The notes: generated by a model from the letters alone, not told the origin. Counted from the first letter of the stretch, positions 11,621-24,060 are shown. The stretch: 64,000 nucleotides of DNA from Dipteris shenzhenensis (GCA_047967505.1 CM106538.1); one strand, 5' to 3'. Translations and numbers: made by a program.

Positions 11621-13074
11621 GTCAATAGTATATATGACTTGGTACATTAGTGCAGTGAGCCTCCTGCTATACTATGGAAAAGCACTATGGAAAAGCACTA
11701 CAAGGCACCGCCTCCATAAACAGACCCAACAAATGGGATGTAGCTTAAAATAGTGGGGGGATGAGTGTGGAACCTTTGAATAGATGGTTTAGAATTTAAT
11801 TGTGGCTGAAGGTAAGCTCACAAACCAAAGGATGAAGCAAGTAGAGGAAGCTCCATATGAAGGATAAAGGGATCTAATTAGCAAAGGACTTAGCAAAGAA
11901 GAGAGCAATAGAAACCCATCAATCCATTAGCTGTACCAAATGCTTGAAGCCCAGGCCATGCTTTAAGGTCATCATGACCATGTGCATGAGGCAGCAGGTG
12001 ATAACAGCCAAGGACTGCGATGCTAGGCAATAAGGGAAATAGCACTACATGATAAAAGGAGTCAAAGGCAAGGGTTGACATGGTCATTGAGGCTCGTGCC
12101 ATTACAAAGGATGCCACCATCGACCTTGCACATTGTCAAACACTATGAAATAAATGTTGATTATAGTGTCCAAAGTTTTGAAATAATGATCAAAAAGTGT
12201 GTCTACTTGTGTTCATAAATGTGTCAAAATTTTGATCGAGGTAGCAAAAATAGCATGGAAATATTTAAAGATAGGGGCGCATATTTTGACATTGGTTTTA
12301 ATTCTAATTTTTGTGTTTTTGTCTCCACACTTTTCATAGTCTTTTTCTTTTTTCTAATCCAAAATTTTCATAAGAAATCCATTTTACTTAGAAAATGTGA
12401 AAACCATACATAATAGCTCTAACTTGGAACCATTACTCACATACTACACTAAAAGAGACAACATGAGTTATTGGTTCATTTGTGTGCTTGATGTTCATGA
12501 GTAATGGGAATTGAATTAAAAATTTCCTCCTATGATAATTTGCTTGATGAATCCTTCGATTAACATCACATTTGGAGCATGGTAACCTTGACAAGTGCCA
12601 GCCATATTATGTGCAAACTATCATAGTAAGAGTGGCCCTTTCACATTGCTATTGTGACCAAATTATTAGCTTAATACCTATAAAGATTATGTAATGGTTC
12701 ACGGCACAAATCTAGAAAAAAAGTTTTCTTTTGAATTGGCCGGATGTTTTTTTTTAAATTGAAATAAAAAATGTTGTAAATCAAAATTCCAACCAGCTAG
12801 TTAAAGGTAATCAAGGTAACCACAATCCCCCTCACGAGATCTCCATCCAAAATCAAAACATTCACAATATTTGAAGTTATCAATCACCGAATGAGACTAC
12901 TCATGTTGCAAGAATAGAAAAATGATACAGAGTACACTATACTAACACGTGAAACCAAATGGAGGTCTCAGGTACCCACTTTCAAACAAGATAGAGTTAG
13001 CTAGTTCCCGCATAGTTACATGAGAGTGGAGCATTGATATCTAACAGACAAGATTAAAAACCAAACAAAAAAGT
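11621..13074. other. Intergenic, nothing recognised
   Basis: No supported gene or long repeat. Small duplications such as TATGGAAAAGCACTA at about 11,675-11,702 are present. Confidence 0.4.
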
Positions 13075-13096
13075 GATGGTGTGGAGGAATATTGCA

Positions 13097-13129
<33 letters not shown>

Positions 13130-13320
13130 AAGAGACAGACAAAGAGAGAGAGAGAGAGTCAACCACTTTAAAGTCTACATTCAAATCCATATTGGAGCTG
13201 ATGAGGAGAAGAAAAGTATCAACATATTGTCCAATAGGAAAAACGTACTTCCAAGGATTCTTAAAATGCCTAATTTTTGCTTTGCCCAATTTGAAGCATC
13301 GCTAAGGCTACCCAGAGGGT
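13075..13320 (+). repeat. GA-tract satellite unit, isolated copy
   Basis: The unit begins GATGGTGTGGAGGAA, runs into a (GA)n tract interrupted by GACA repeats (about 13,098-13,158), and is followed by a unique-looking tail of about 170 bp containing TCAACATATTGTCCAATAGG. The same head, GA tract and tail recur at 14,540-15,160. The open frames through the GA tract are low-complexity artefacts. Confidence 0.85.
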
Positions 13321-14539
13321 AGGCCAATAATGAGTGCTAAGCTTACTAATCTAGAGTATGTGGATTTAAGTAGAGCCATGCCTTAGCTTAAAGATTTACC
13401 TATATTTTGGAAAAAACTAAGCTCTGTAAAAACTAGTGGATGAACTTGGTAAGACTTAGTATGTCCCAAATAAGCTCATGGCATGAAAGCATAGAGCTAG
13501 TGGTGTAGAGAGGGGAAGACGAGGAGTTTCAAGACAATGATATCTGGTGCAAGTGTGAGCACTCTAAAGTTTTGGCAGGACTAAAAACTCAACCCAAATG
13601 TAAGAGCAAGGCTAGAAATGTGCCACTGGTTGCTCTTAAGGCTTTAATCCTGCGTAGCTTTGGTGCTTAAATTGGCCCTCATTTTGGAGGATATAGATTT
13701 GAGCAATTTTGAGTCCAGCTAATCAGAGATTTCCATTTGGCTTTGACGGTTGCCTTCAATGCTGCTCCATCAATCTAAAGCTCACAAGCTACTCTTTGTC
13801 CAGCTAATGAAAAATGGTCACCTACAAACTCTGCAGCACTACAGCTCATACATAGCTCCCTGTAGATTGTCAGATGTTCCCCAAAGCTCAACTAGATGCA
13901 TTAAAGACTCAAAAATAGGAGTTGGCACTTCAGAGTTGCACCAAAGGCACATTATCGGCTCTAATACTATCCGAATCGGAAAGTTCTTGGTAAATGGTGA
14001 GCAATCTAGAGGTTATAAGTAGAACCAAGTTCATGCAACCCACCCATGAACGCGAGGAGGCAGGCTTATTAAAGAAATTTTAGTCACATGTTTTTAAATT
14101 TGAGTGGACCTTGGCACTTTATGTAGTTTTATGGAAGCACCTGCCGACCCTGGCACTTTATACACTAAGCAATCCCACTAAATTCCTAAATGCATGTCGA
14201 ATGAGCATTTGGGTACTGGAATGTGAGCATCTAGATTCTTTGCACTATGGAATTCAATCTCATGACACCTTTCGAACTCTAAACTGAAGCCCATGTCAGT
14301 CCACAAGACTCAAAAATATTATTCAGCATGATTGGATTGGTGGGGTGGGGTACATCAGTGTTTTTGGAGAAGGGCGAACCGAGCATTTTTGCTTTTGGGT
14401 CGGCAAGTCATAGAGCTGGAGCATTGTTGGCTCTATGAATGCATGGAAATGGATAACCCAGGAGGGGATAGATCAAACCACAGAGCTAAAACAAGGTGAA
14501 TTATATTTAATCATTCAGAAGTCTACCCAAGAGAAAAAA
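13321..14539. other. Spacer between GA-tract satellite copies
   Basis: No supported gene. The stretch lies between two copies of the same GA-tract repeat and could be part of a larger unit, but I see no internal duplication. Confidence 0.35.
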
Positions 14540-14892
14540 AGAAACCACTGGAGATGGTGTGGAGGAAGACTGCAGGGGATAAAGGAGAAGGAGAGAGAGA
14601 GACAGAGAGAGAGAGAGGGGGGGGGGGGGGGGGGAGAGTGGAGCAAGAAAAGGTGGAGATAGTGTGTAGGAAGACTTCACAAATTAAAGAAAGGGGGGGA
14701 GAGAGACAGACAGATAGATAGACAGACAGACACACAGATAGACAGAGATAGACAGAGAGAGACAGAGACAAAGAGAGAGAGAGAGAGAGACAGAGGCAGA
14801 TAGAGAAAGAGAGAGAGAGAGAGGGGGGGCAGGGGGAGCGAGAAAAGGTGGAGACATTGTGTAGGAAAACTTCACAAGATAAAGAAGGGGGG

Positions 14893-14959
<67 letters not shown>

Positions 14960-15160
14960 GGGGAGAGAGGGGAGAGAGAGAGAGAGTCAGGCACTTTAAA
15001 GCCTGCATTCAAGTCCATACAGGAGCTAATGAAGAGAAGCCAAGTATCAACATATTGTCCAATAGGAAAAAATGCACTTCCAAAAGTTCTAAAAATGCCT
15101 AATTTTTGCTTTGCGCAATTTGAAACATTTTTTAGGCTACCCAAAGGGCAGGCCAAAAAG
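14540..15160 (+). repeat. GA-tract satellite, three heads in tandem
   Basis: Three heads of the type GGTGGAGAT..TGTG.GGAA begin near 14,548, 14,652 and 14,848. Each is followed by a (GA)n tract and poly-G runs, with GACAGA variants in the second. The array closes with the same tail as the copy at 13,160-13,320, containing TCAACATATTGTCCAATAGG. The long serine/leucine and arginine/glutamate frames here are shadows of the dinucleotide repeat. Confidence 0.9.
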
Positions 15161-15186
15161 TCTAGCATTGCATCTTGAGGACACAC

Positions 15187-15466
15187 CTATGCATAACCAC
15201 CATAGAGCTTCACTACCACACCACAACTTCCAACACTCTGCGTAATTAGAACATAAGGACAAAGGAGATATGAATCCTTGGTAAAGTAATGAGCCACGGT
15301 GTAGCAACCTTGAGCATTTGGACCGATTCTTCTTTCATCGCAGACAGGATCCACAGCAGGTAAGACTGCCATGCAGTAGATGACACAAGGACCTAGAAGG
15401 TTGGAGCGGTAATCTTGGCCATAATAGAGAAATGCACTTGATGTGGGATTGAGAAATATACGTAGT
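15187..15466 (-). CDS. Possible last exon of a small cysteine-rich secreted protein
   Basis: On the reverse strand an acceptor-like TTTGCAG precedes 15,466. From there a 92-residue frame runs without stops to a TAG at 15,187-15,189. It contains six cysteines in GPCVIYC, DPVCDERR, QGCYTV, LLCPY and GSCGVV contexts, and ends VVVKLYGGYA. About 130 bp upstream an ATG at 15,598 opens a short frame with a hydrophobic start (MLVSFVYCSTYA), which could be a signal peptide. I could not find a donor that joins the two in frame with an intron of normal size. I do not recognise the family. It might be a host gene, an old gene fragment, or chance. Confidence 0.3.
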
Positions 15467-15609
15467 CTGCAAATTTATAACGGGTTAGTTTCACACAACA
15501 TTAGCGTTTTCTTGTCTCCAACCTTCTTGCCGTCGGATTTCTCCAAGGGGATTTTTATCAGTAGCGTAGGTGGAGCAATAAACAAATGAGACAAGCATCA
15601 AAACAAAGA

Positions 15610-16720
15610 AATCAATCAATGAGATGAATTAATTCAAGGTGGAGGGGATGGAAAAACCAATCAAGTAAATGAGACCAACCTCATCGTCTTTCAAGTTTCA
15701 ATGAGACAAACGTAATGAGACCAATGAGACAAATTAATTCAAGGTGGCCAAAAGCTCATGTCTATCAGTAGGGTGAGGGGATGGAGCAATCAATCACATC
15801 AGATGAATTAAAGTGGAGCAATCGATTCATATGAGACCAATTAAAATAAGAGTGCAGAAGTGCGAGTGGGCACTCCCTAAATGAGAAAGGAACCAAAATT
15901 TTAAACAGCATTGGCTATTAAAGGTAGGATGTCCAATGATCCACATCAATGGTGAATTTTTAAATGGCATTGGGCTATTAAAGGTAGGATGATCTCCATA
16001 AATGGGAATTTGAAACACACAACTTACACATGGAAATTCATGCAATCTTTCACTATAGCACTACCTCTAAGAAAAAAGTGCTAAAAAGGTGGCAAAACGC
16101 TTCTTTTAATGAAGTTTTACATGAACGGAAGCCTAGATAGATAGCACAAAGACTAAAAGCTAACTTAACATTTTAAGTCATTGAAAATAGATAAAAAATA
16201 TCAAAGATAAGGAAAATCCCCTAATGCAAGGATAAAGGTAGCTAGATGTGGACTGTTAACATCGAATGTATGTTGTGGCTGGTGGTTCAGCTATTTGTCT
16301 TATGGCCCTTTGTTCATTTGAGTTTGTAGTTTCTAAATAGATAGGGTAGAGAAAAGTGAATGTGCGCAAAGTGTGAGGGCAAGGGGACACACAAAACTTA
16401 GAGCAAAACAAATGCTTAAAGAGAGAAGGAAGGGAACTGTGCAGTTCCAATAGTTCTTCTATCACTTAGCCACGGCTTGGATACATTGAGCTTTATGCTG
16501 CACACTACACACTAAGCATGCTTACTTATAAGGAGATCCTAAAATCTAGAAGGACATACCACCAAGAGACCTTTAATGAATTTAACCTATAGTAGGTTAG
16601 GAAATATAACATGATTTAATAATGAGATCAAATAGGGGAAGAGGGAGTCCAAACACTTAAACTCTAGATCCTCATACCCATGACTCTATTTTAACATTTG
16701 TGATGGGTACTACCTCCCAC
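15610..16720. other. Intergenic, small duplications
   Basis: No supported gene. A block with GGCTATTAAAGGTAGGATG occurs at about 15,910 and again at about 15,971. AATGAGAC and AATTAATTCAAGGTGG repeats occur at about 15,620-15,745. Confidence 0.4.
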
Positions 16721-17108
16721 ATTTATAATGGCTTGTATTTCCCTTGTCAAAAGAGATGGCACCTTTACATTGTATTGGTTTGGGCTTACAATCTATCTCC
16801 AAACATATCTTCATGGGAGGCCTGTGAGGACATCCTTTTTTGGGTTGGTTGATGCAAGGGTTGGTCCCAATTTGATTGGCAAGAACACATGGCGACCCTT
16901 ACCTACGACGACTACACCTTGTGATTATGATCAATGCCAAGACTTTAACTATGGCATCCTCTAAAGAGAGAAAGCAAGGAGAGCAGCTGACAGACCCCAC
17001 AGTTCCACGAGCAAGAAGGCATTAAATCAATCACCTACTGCTTTTTGCGCTTTCCCTTTAGTTTTACCAAGCTTTCAGTCATTACCTGCTACGTTTACGA
17101 ATGGATAC

Positions 17109-17494
17109 TTGAAGGCTGAAGATGTCGTTGCCATGATGAATGCTGCTATGAGATTGGCCATAGGACAGGCCCTCTCCACCATCTATCCATCATCTCATGC
17201 AGGGTTCATGGTTCAAGCCCCTGTAGGAGTCCAGTTGGTTGAGGCAGGTTATCATGTCTCTTTGGGTGATCATGCATGGAAGATTACTAGAGGCAATCTG
17301 GTTATGGCTAGGGGATCACGGGTTGGATTCTCTTATGCATTGCATGTATCAGGTGTCCAGGATAAGATGCTTATGATTAGTAAGCAGCCATTAGCTAGTT
17401 TATGGTATGCCAGACTTGGACATATGTCTACTCCTCTGTTTTCCTCAAAGCAACGAGCCACCTACTTCGAAGAGTCAAACAGCTTGGATGGCTG
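17109..17494 (+). pseudogene. Copia pol fragment (GAG-pre-integrase domain)
   Basis: The 128-residue frame contains, from about residue 47, a typical Ty1/copia GAG-pre-integrase segment: GYHVSLGDHAWKITRGN, then the histidine-containing end LWYARLGHMS. In complete elements this domain lies between protease and integrase. Here the integrase core does not follow, because the similarity stops at about 17,440. The segment differs from the copia element that starts at about 19,470, so it belongs to another copia lineage. The frame upstream of 17,235 is not recognised. Confidence 0.65.
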
Positions 17495-17499
17495 AGGGC

Positions 17500-18180
17500 T
17501 GCAACACCGGTCATAGCTTGCCTTTAATGCCTGTCCTTCCACGCTCCTCTTGCGATGGCTCATGGTAGCAACCTCAGCCTCTATAGTGACCTAGAAACTC
17601 TACTAGCAGCCTCTATAGCGCACACTGCATAGCCTCTCCAAGAAAGCTACTTCGCCTCCAGCAACGACCAAAGTTCACAGAGCTCCAACTCACTGTGGCT
17701 CCCTCTCCATGCACAACAAAGCTTAAGCTCACGGGCCGCCTCCATTGATAGCTCGTCCATACGGGGGCCGCCTCATGACAAGTGGCTACCTCCAAAGTGC
17801 TCAACGCCTCTCGAGTACCAACAAACTAACGACCGACCAGCTCTGCCCCAGCAATATGACCTTCATACAGGCTCTACAGACTCTTTGACATGTAAGCTTA
17901 GCCAGAAGCTAGCCTTCATCCACGAGGCTCTAGACAATGCGTGACACCTCTCCATTGTCATCAACCTTCAACGACTACACAGGACAGCTCCTTTTTTTTT
18001 TCATGGCAAACTACATGCCTTTCCAACAGCCAAACGGCCGCCTCTGCTCCAAAGCTAGCCACGCCTCTGCACGAGAGACTCCACAGGCAAGCCCCTCTCT
18101 GCACACAGCAACAAACGGCTTTGCAGCCTGTCGCGGCCATCAACGAAATCATCCAGATTTCTGTAAAGATTCTGGTGCCT
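17500..18180. other. GC-richer intergenic stretch
   Basis: No supported gene. The sequence is rich in short CT/CA-rich segments and overlapping open frames without domains. It lies between a copia fragment and a copia LTR. Confidence 0.35.
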
Positions 18181-18189
18181 CTCCAACCG

Positions 18190-19330
18190 ACACGTGGTAG
18201 ATCAAATCTAACCAGGGTTGATGAAGATGACCTTAGGTTAGGCTATTGATTAAGAAGAGCTCCCCGTGGCAACCCTATCCCAAGGTAACCACTCAATACA
18301 AGAGTGGTCTACGATTTGACACGTGGCAGATTATCTACCACATCAGTAAGCGCGCCTAGCTGCCATGTCATCTACCACGGTGGTAGCCACATCATCACCC
18401 CAGCTTAGTAGGACACATCACCCTACCAACTCATCAGCCATGTCATAACTACCACATCAGTATAGCCACATCATTAGTGCCACATCATCATTGCCATGTC
18501 ACCTTTGTTGACATCATCATTTGCCACACCATCAGTGCCATGTGGCACACTGGACCTCTGTAGGCACACATAGTGCTTCACAGTCACTGCATGTGCCACC
18601 TCAGCATAGGGCTCCACTGGCACACCTCTTGCTAGGCACAGTGCCACATCATCTCTGCATGTGACCCACAGTGACACATCATCTCTGCATGTGACCCACA
18701 GTGACAGATCTTCATTGAGCACCATTTGCACTCCTTTTGCCCCTCCACTAGATCAAGTTGTATCTCTTGATCCAGGAAGAATTTGAGGGCACTCCAAAAA
18801 GGAAAGTCGCTCATTTTTTCGTGCTCTACTCGCTCATTACATCATGCACACATTTCAGTGCAAGTTACACTCACATTTGAGCCTCACCCTGACAAAACCA
18901 CTTCCTTCACGCACATTCGCCTCTACATCGATGCATCTGACCCAGTACTTAAAAAGAACAAAAGAAAAGGAATAATTTGTTGTTCTTTCATCGATCGACG
19001 ATTGGTATAGAGGGGACACTTTGAATTTCCCCAAGTTGCCAATCTAAGCCATGCCCAAAATTCCTGACTAGTACCTACTCGGAGTCAGTCCATATGCTCA
19101 CATACGGTTTCACATCATTACATTACCTGAAACCTTACAGTCATCAATTTAATGACCAGACCTCAGAGAGTATAGAGGCATTGCAGATTGTTTAAGTGGG
19201 CAGATATAGCACTTGATTTCACACACACATGCCACCATTGTAAAGCCTATTCGGTTATCTCACAGCATCATGCACATCATTTCAGCCTTGTAAAGCCTCT
19301 TGGCTATTCCCGGCATCATTGCCACAAGCC
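18190..19330 (+). repeat. 5' LTR of copia element (long LTR family)
   Basis: Colinear similarity to the reverse complement of 63,070-64,000 identifies this as an LTR of the same family. Shared blocks include the one with GGCAAAAGGAGTGCAAATG (reverse strand, about 18,725), TTCATCGATCGACGATTGG near 18,990, and GCCTTGTAAAGCCTCTTGG near 19,285. The first half is packed with CACATCAT/GCCATGTCA motifs, and a 32-bp block with TCTCTGCATGTGACCCACAG is repeated in tandem at about 18,650-18,712. The left boundary is uncertain. The 3' end seen in the other copy (CTCTCAACA before a primer site) is missing here. Confidence 0.75.
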
Positions 19331-19469
19331 TTGTAAGACATATTAGATTTTATATATTACAGTTCTATCTTCACCGACAGTTCAGAGATTTCACTTGGCA
19401 CAATTAGTGTATTTGCAGTTGATTCATACAGAGATTTTCACGATACTTTTAAGTACATTCCTTGCACCA

Positions 19470-21857
19470 TGTGTATGACTAGCAACCTCAATCTGGAGGC
19501 ATCTGCTAAGTTAGACAACTCCAATTATGGTACATGGAAATACCGAATGGAGACCATTCTTGTACTTTAGGACAAATGGGAGTATGTCGAAGGGTCTACA
19601 CCTAGACCATTGGACGATCCAGCCACAAATAGCTCTACTCCATCTATTGTCACATCACCAACAATGGGATCTATAGCTACACAAATAGTTTCTGCACCTG
19701 TAGCAGATCCTGCCATCACGCGAGCTCAGGCAGAATGGGATAAGAAAGACAAGTACGCCTATCATCTGATCAAGCAGAATGTGCAAGATGTCATGCTAGG
19801 ATAGCTCAACATAGTCAAGACATCGAAAGAAGCATGGGATATGTTCGCAGCTCTCTACGAGTCCAAGAACACATCCAGAATTCTCACACTAGGAAACTAG
19901 ATCAACCAGAGTTTCCACAATAGCACCGAAACCGATTATGCTTATGTACTCCGCATAAAAGACTACAATAATCAACTTACAGCAGCAGTAGGAGAGACTA
20001 TGAACCCCGTAGAAATGGTTAAAGTCATCTTGAATGGACTAGGAGAGGGATATGAGAATCTAGTCCAGAGTATTGCCATTCAATGGCAAATTCCAACATT
20101 GGAAGAACTTCAGTCAGTTCTACTTAGTGAAGAACTACTCAGGCAATTCAAGCACGTAAAGGTCATTCTAATGATCAGGCATTCATAGCTTCAGAAAGAA
20201 GTAGAGGCAGAGGTAGAGGTAGATCATATCAGAGAAGTGGTCATCATCAGCAACAAAATCAAAGTCAGCATCAACATCAGCATTAGCATCATCGTCAGCA
20301 GCATCAAAATCAGCATAGAGGAAATCATTCCAATCGAGGAAGATTTCAAGGATGAGGGAATGCATCCACCAACATGTTAAACATCCACTGTAATTACTGT
20401 CACAAGTTTGGACACTATGAAAGAGATTGCCGCAAGAAGCAGTACGACCAAGGCGGTCAATCCAATCGAGGGAATTTTCGAGGTAGAGGAAATCATTATG
20501 GTGGACATTCTAGTCACAGTCATTTTGCAAATGAACATGGAAATATGTTTCTTGCAAGTGAGGAAATGCATCAGACTGATACAGGTACCCAGACACTGAT
20601 TTCAATCCCAAAGAGGACTTCAGCTATCAAGTTGACCAAGTGGAATAGGATCCTTGGTATATCAATAGTGGTGCATCATCTCACATGACAAATTATTAGG
20701 AATGGTTCACAGAAATGAAGCCATTAGAAGGTCAGAAAAATGTCATCTACACAGCAGACAATACACCGAATCCGGTTCAAGGGATAGGTGTTATCCCTAT
20801 GAACAATTTCACTGGTACAAAAGGATTGGTGAAAGATGTGCTCTATGTTCTGAAGCTCAACAAGAACCTTTTGTCATAAGTAGGACAAATGACGGAACAC
20901 AATTACAGAGTCATCTTCGACGGTTATGAATGCAATATTAGAGATAAATCCAAAAGATGTCAGCTAGTAGCAAAAGGTGTCAAGGAAGGATGCTTATATA
21001 GAATGCTAGCTATAGTACCAAATAAGCATGCCATGTCAGCTCAACCGCAACAGATGCCACTATCTACAAAATGGCACAAGAGACATGGTCATGTCAACTT
21101 CAAGTACTTGTTAGATCTCAAGAATCAGAATATGGCAATTGGGATTCCAAAGCTACAGTTTCTTGGAAAAGTTTGCAAAGCATGCTACTTCGGCAAACAA
21201 AAGTGAACCAACTTTGGCAGAAGTACCTCTCGTGCACGAGGTATTCTTGATTTAATTCATACAGATGTATGGGGTTATGCCTAGACCCGCAGCATCAATG
21301 GTTCACTTTACTACTTGACTTTCATCGACGACTATAGTAGATATTGTTGGGTCTACTTTCTGAAAGAGAAATCTGAAGTGTTTTTCAGATTTCAAGAATT
21401 CAAAGCCATGGTAGAAAACTAGACAAACAGAAAGATCAAGCTCATGAGATCAGATAGAGGAGGTGAATACATGTCTTCAGCATTCATGAACTTTTGCAGA
21501 AATCACGGCATTTGAAGACAATTCACATGTGCAGATACTCCTCAGCAGAATGCAAGAACTAAAACAAAGAATGGGACTTTAGCAGATAGTGCTAGAGCAA
21601 TGCTTAGTGAAAAGCATCCTCTGAATCAGTATTGGGCAGAAGCAATAGCTATAGCAAACTACTTGCTTAATTGGCTTCCTACCGAACTCATACAGGGTAT
21701 GACTCCTTATGAAGCATTCACTTGACACAAGCCACGCATTGGGCATCTCCGCATATTTGGTTGCATAGCATATGCCCACATACATGATGATCATCATAGG
21801 AAATTGGATGCAAAGTCATGCAAATGCATCATGGTTGGCTACAGTGAAGAAAGCAAT
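19470..21857 (+). pseudogene. Ty1/copia gag-pol, decayed and truncated
   Basis: A copia polyprotein is readable with stops. The gag (from about 19,470) has NYGTWKYRMETIL, EAWDMFAALYES and a His/Gln-rich linker. The zinc knuckle CNYCHKFGHYERDC lies at about 20,393. The protease site reads INSGASSHMT instead of DSGAS near 20,660, so the catalytic Asp is Asn. The GAG-pre-integrase HKRHGH...CKACYFGKQ lies at about 21,075-21,200. The integrase core follows, with [17 protein letters not shown] and SDRGGEY; the expected catalytic Glu near 21,560 appears to be Lys. Similarity ends at 21,857, so reverse transcriptase, RNase H and 3' LTR are absent. Several stops are CAG-to-TAG (e.g. 19,568) or CGA-to-TGA. 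Confidence 0.93.
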
Positions 21858-21985
21858 CTAACCCTAACCCTAAATGGGTGTGTATATTTTCTATTTTTTC
21901 AACTGTACACGTGCTCTCTAGATGTGCCCTCTCTCCTCATCTCCACTCTTCTCCTCTCCCCTCATATTTTGTCACCTGTAATGTC
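21857..21985 (+). repeat. Telomere-like motif plus CT-rich repeat (copy 1)
   Basis: CTAACCCTAACCCTAAA starts at 21,859, exactly at the copia truncation point, followed by TTTTCAACTGTACACGTGCT and a CT-rich block with CCTCTCTCCTCATCTCCACT. The same order occurs on the reverse strand at 48,745-48,900. This looks like one end of a dispersed repeat whose 5' part contains telomere-like units. Confidence 0.7.
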
Positions 21986-22008
21986 CCAACCCTACCAACA
22001 CTAAGAAC

Positions 22009-24035
22009 CATGGAGAAGAGGTTGGCCGAAGTGGTACCCTACAATAGAAAAATCCATTGAGGAGAGGTGCCACTCAATAGAGTGAAAGATCCACAACTGG
22101 CAAAAGCAGCTCGGGTCATTACACTACTAGCACAAATCCAATTGACAGAGCACCATTTTGTCATCCTCCCAAACCTCCTACTGTGACTATACAAGCCGAA
22201 GACCACTAACTAAGTAGACTTCTTTTACAAGGAGATCATTAGCATCTGTCAACATGGCGAGAAGATCGATAATGCAATGTTCTTGATGCCCATCATCCAT
22301 CACCTTTCTGCTAACCCCATCCCAGAAGGCTAAGGAAATACGGATATAGATGTCAGATTATTAGCAACGCCATCCACCTGATCGATGCCAACAAAGAAAA
22401 GAAGGGAAGAAGAGGCAATCAAAATGGCCCAAGAAGCAAAAGTAGCCAAGAAGCTCCAAGAGGAGGAAGCAGCCAGAAAGCTCAAAGCGGAAGAAGAGGC
22501 CCAAAAACAAAGGGAGGAAACAGAGAAATGGGAGCGAGACCTCCTAAGGCAACAAGAGGAGCAAGAAAAACTCTAGGTAGAGAACAAGCAAAAGAAGGCG
22601 GAAGAAGCACAGCAAGCTATGAGCGAGAACACTGGCTCAAGCAACCGATAGGTCCTAATGAGAAGATCACCAATTTTGATCCAGGATGCTTAAGAGCCTA
22701 ACCCCTTGCCATCTACTTAACAACAGGGAATAGCAAACCCCTCTCTAGGCCCCCTTCATCCCAAGTGTTTGTACCAACAGGCAATGGAGTACTGTACATT
22801 GACTTCATACAACTCCATTGAGGGGTTCAGGGATTTGATACAACATGATCAAAATCTTGATATAAAGGAGCTGGCCTTCCTATAGTCGATCGATGCTCTC
22901 ATGGTCGCATCACAAAATGTCCTGTTGTGATGTAAGGAGGCCTTTAGACTACAACACCAAGAGACACTCCAAACCTTCTACTAGCTCAAGAAGACAACAA
23001 CCACACTCCAAAAGGAGCATCTAGAATGCTTGGTGGTGGAAGCCTCAGTACTCTAGGTGATTGAAATTGGATGCCGATATAGATATCCTCACCCTTTGCT
23101 ACCACCCCATCATCTACAATCTTATGGCATGGTGAAAAGTGCTTAAAGACTCGGCCAACTATCTCATGGCAATGCCACTATTAGAACTAGTAAAACCTTG
23201 AAGCTCTAGAAGACCACCAAATCCTGCCATCCCAACATAATCCAGCGCAGTCTGGAGTGGATGTAGGCGTGTAGTCACAATGAAGCTGAGTACATCTTCG
23301 ACTACTTATTTCGGGTAGCAAGCAAAAGATACCCACCACCTAGAATTAGTGTTATGTATAATAATATCATGCAAGCATTACAAGATATGCTCCAGAGTGG
23401 CATTAGCCAGTTTGATGACTCATATGTAGCTTACCCCATGGAAGTCCATGACCATGATATGGACTTAGTCTGGGATCTTTTTTCCTCTGCACCACCACCA
23501 CCACCACCACCACCGCCCTCACACCCAGACACATCACTAGGCATAGGCGCAAGCTCCATCATAACAGGCACTCACCTACGCATGGCCACCACCTCACAGC
23601 CATCCACTTCACAGCATGAAGCTGAGACCATGCAAAAGTAGCCTGTCGATGGACAAGAACAACAAGACATGGGAACAAAGCACTAGTATAATATTCTCAA
23701 ACCCATGCTCTTGTTAGAAATTGAAGGGTCCTATGAAGAGGAGCTAGAGGAAGAAGTGGCACAGCAACCACCAAAAGAATAGGACCAGCCGCGCAAGGCT
23801 CCACCCCAACCACAACACTTGGTATGAAGCCATCACATCATTCTGGTTGGTCGAGGATGTGGCAGATGTCAACAAATCAAAAGGGAAGCTACAGAGCTTT
23901 CATATCTCTATGAAAGATATTCTAGAGGTGCGAGGCCTCAGTAAATGTTGTCTCTGTGCCAACATGGACTTAGGTAGAACAAAATGTGTGCGTAGAGTAG
24001 CAACAAAGCTCCGCTTGTACTTGCATAAAGGCTAG
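22009..24035 (+). pseudogene. Degenerate retroelement-like ORF with coiled coil
   Basis: One forward frame can be followed for about 1.6 kb (22,010-23,640) through many stops. The middle (about 22,385-22,610) is a strongly charged coiled coil rich in Lys, Glu, Ala and Gln (EEEAIKMAQEAKVAKKL). Later parts have DALMVASQNVLL and, near 23,490, a proline run PPPPPPPPP. Nearly all stops (TAG, some TAA and TGA) are one C-to-T change from a Gln or Arg codon. I recognise no family. A gag-like or capsid-associated ORF of a retroelement is the likeliest identity. Confidence 0.45.
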
Positions 24036-24060
24036 AAATAATCCCTCTTAGAAATCCAAC

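Noticed and set aside
14523-15008. 161-residue Ser/Leu-rich reverse-strand frame
   Set aside because: It is the translation of the GA dinucleotide tract and poly-G runs, with no non-repetitive domain.
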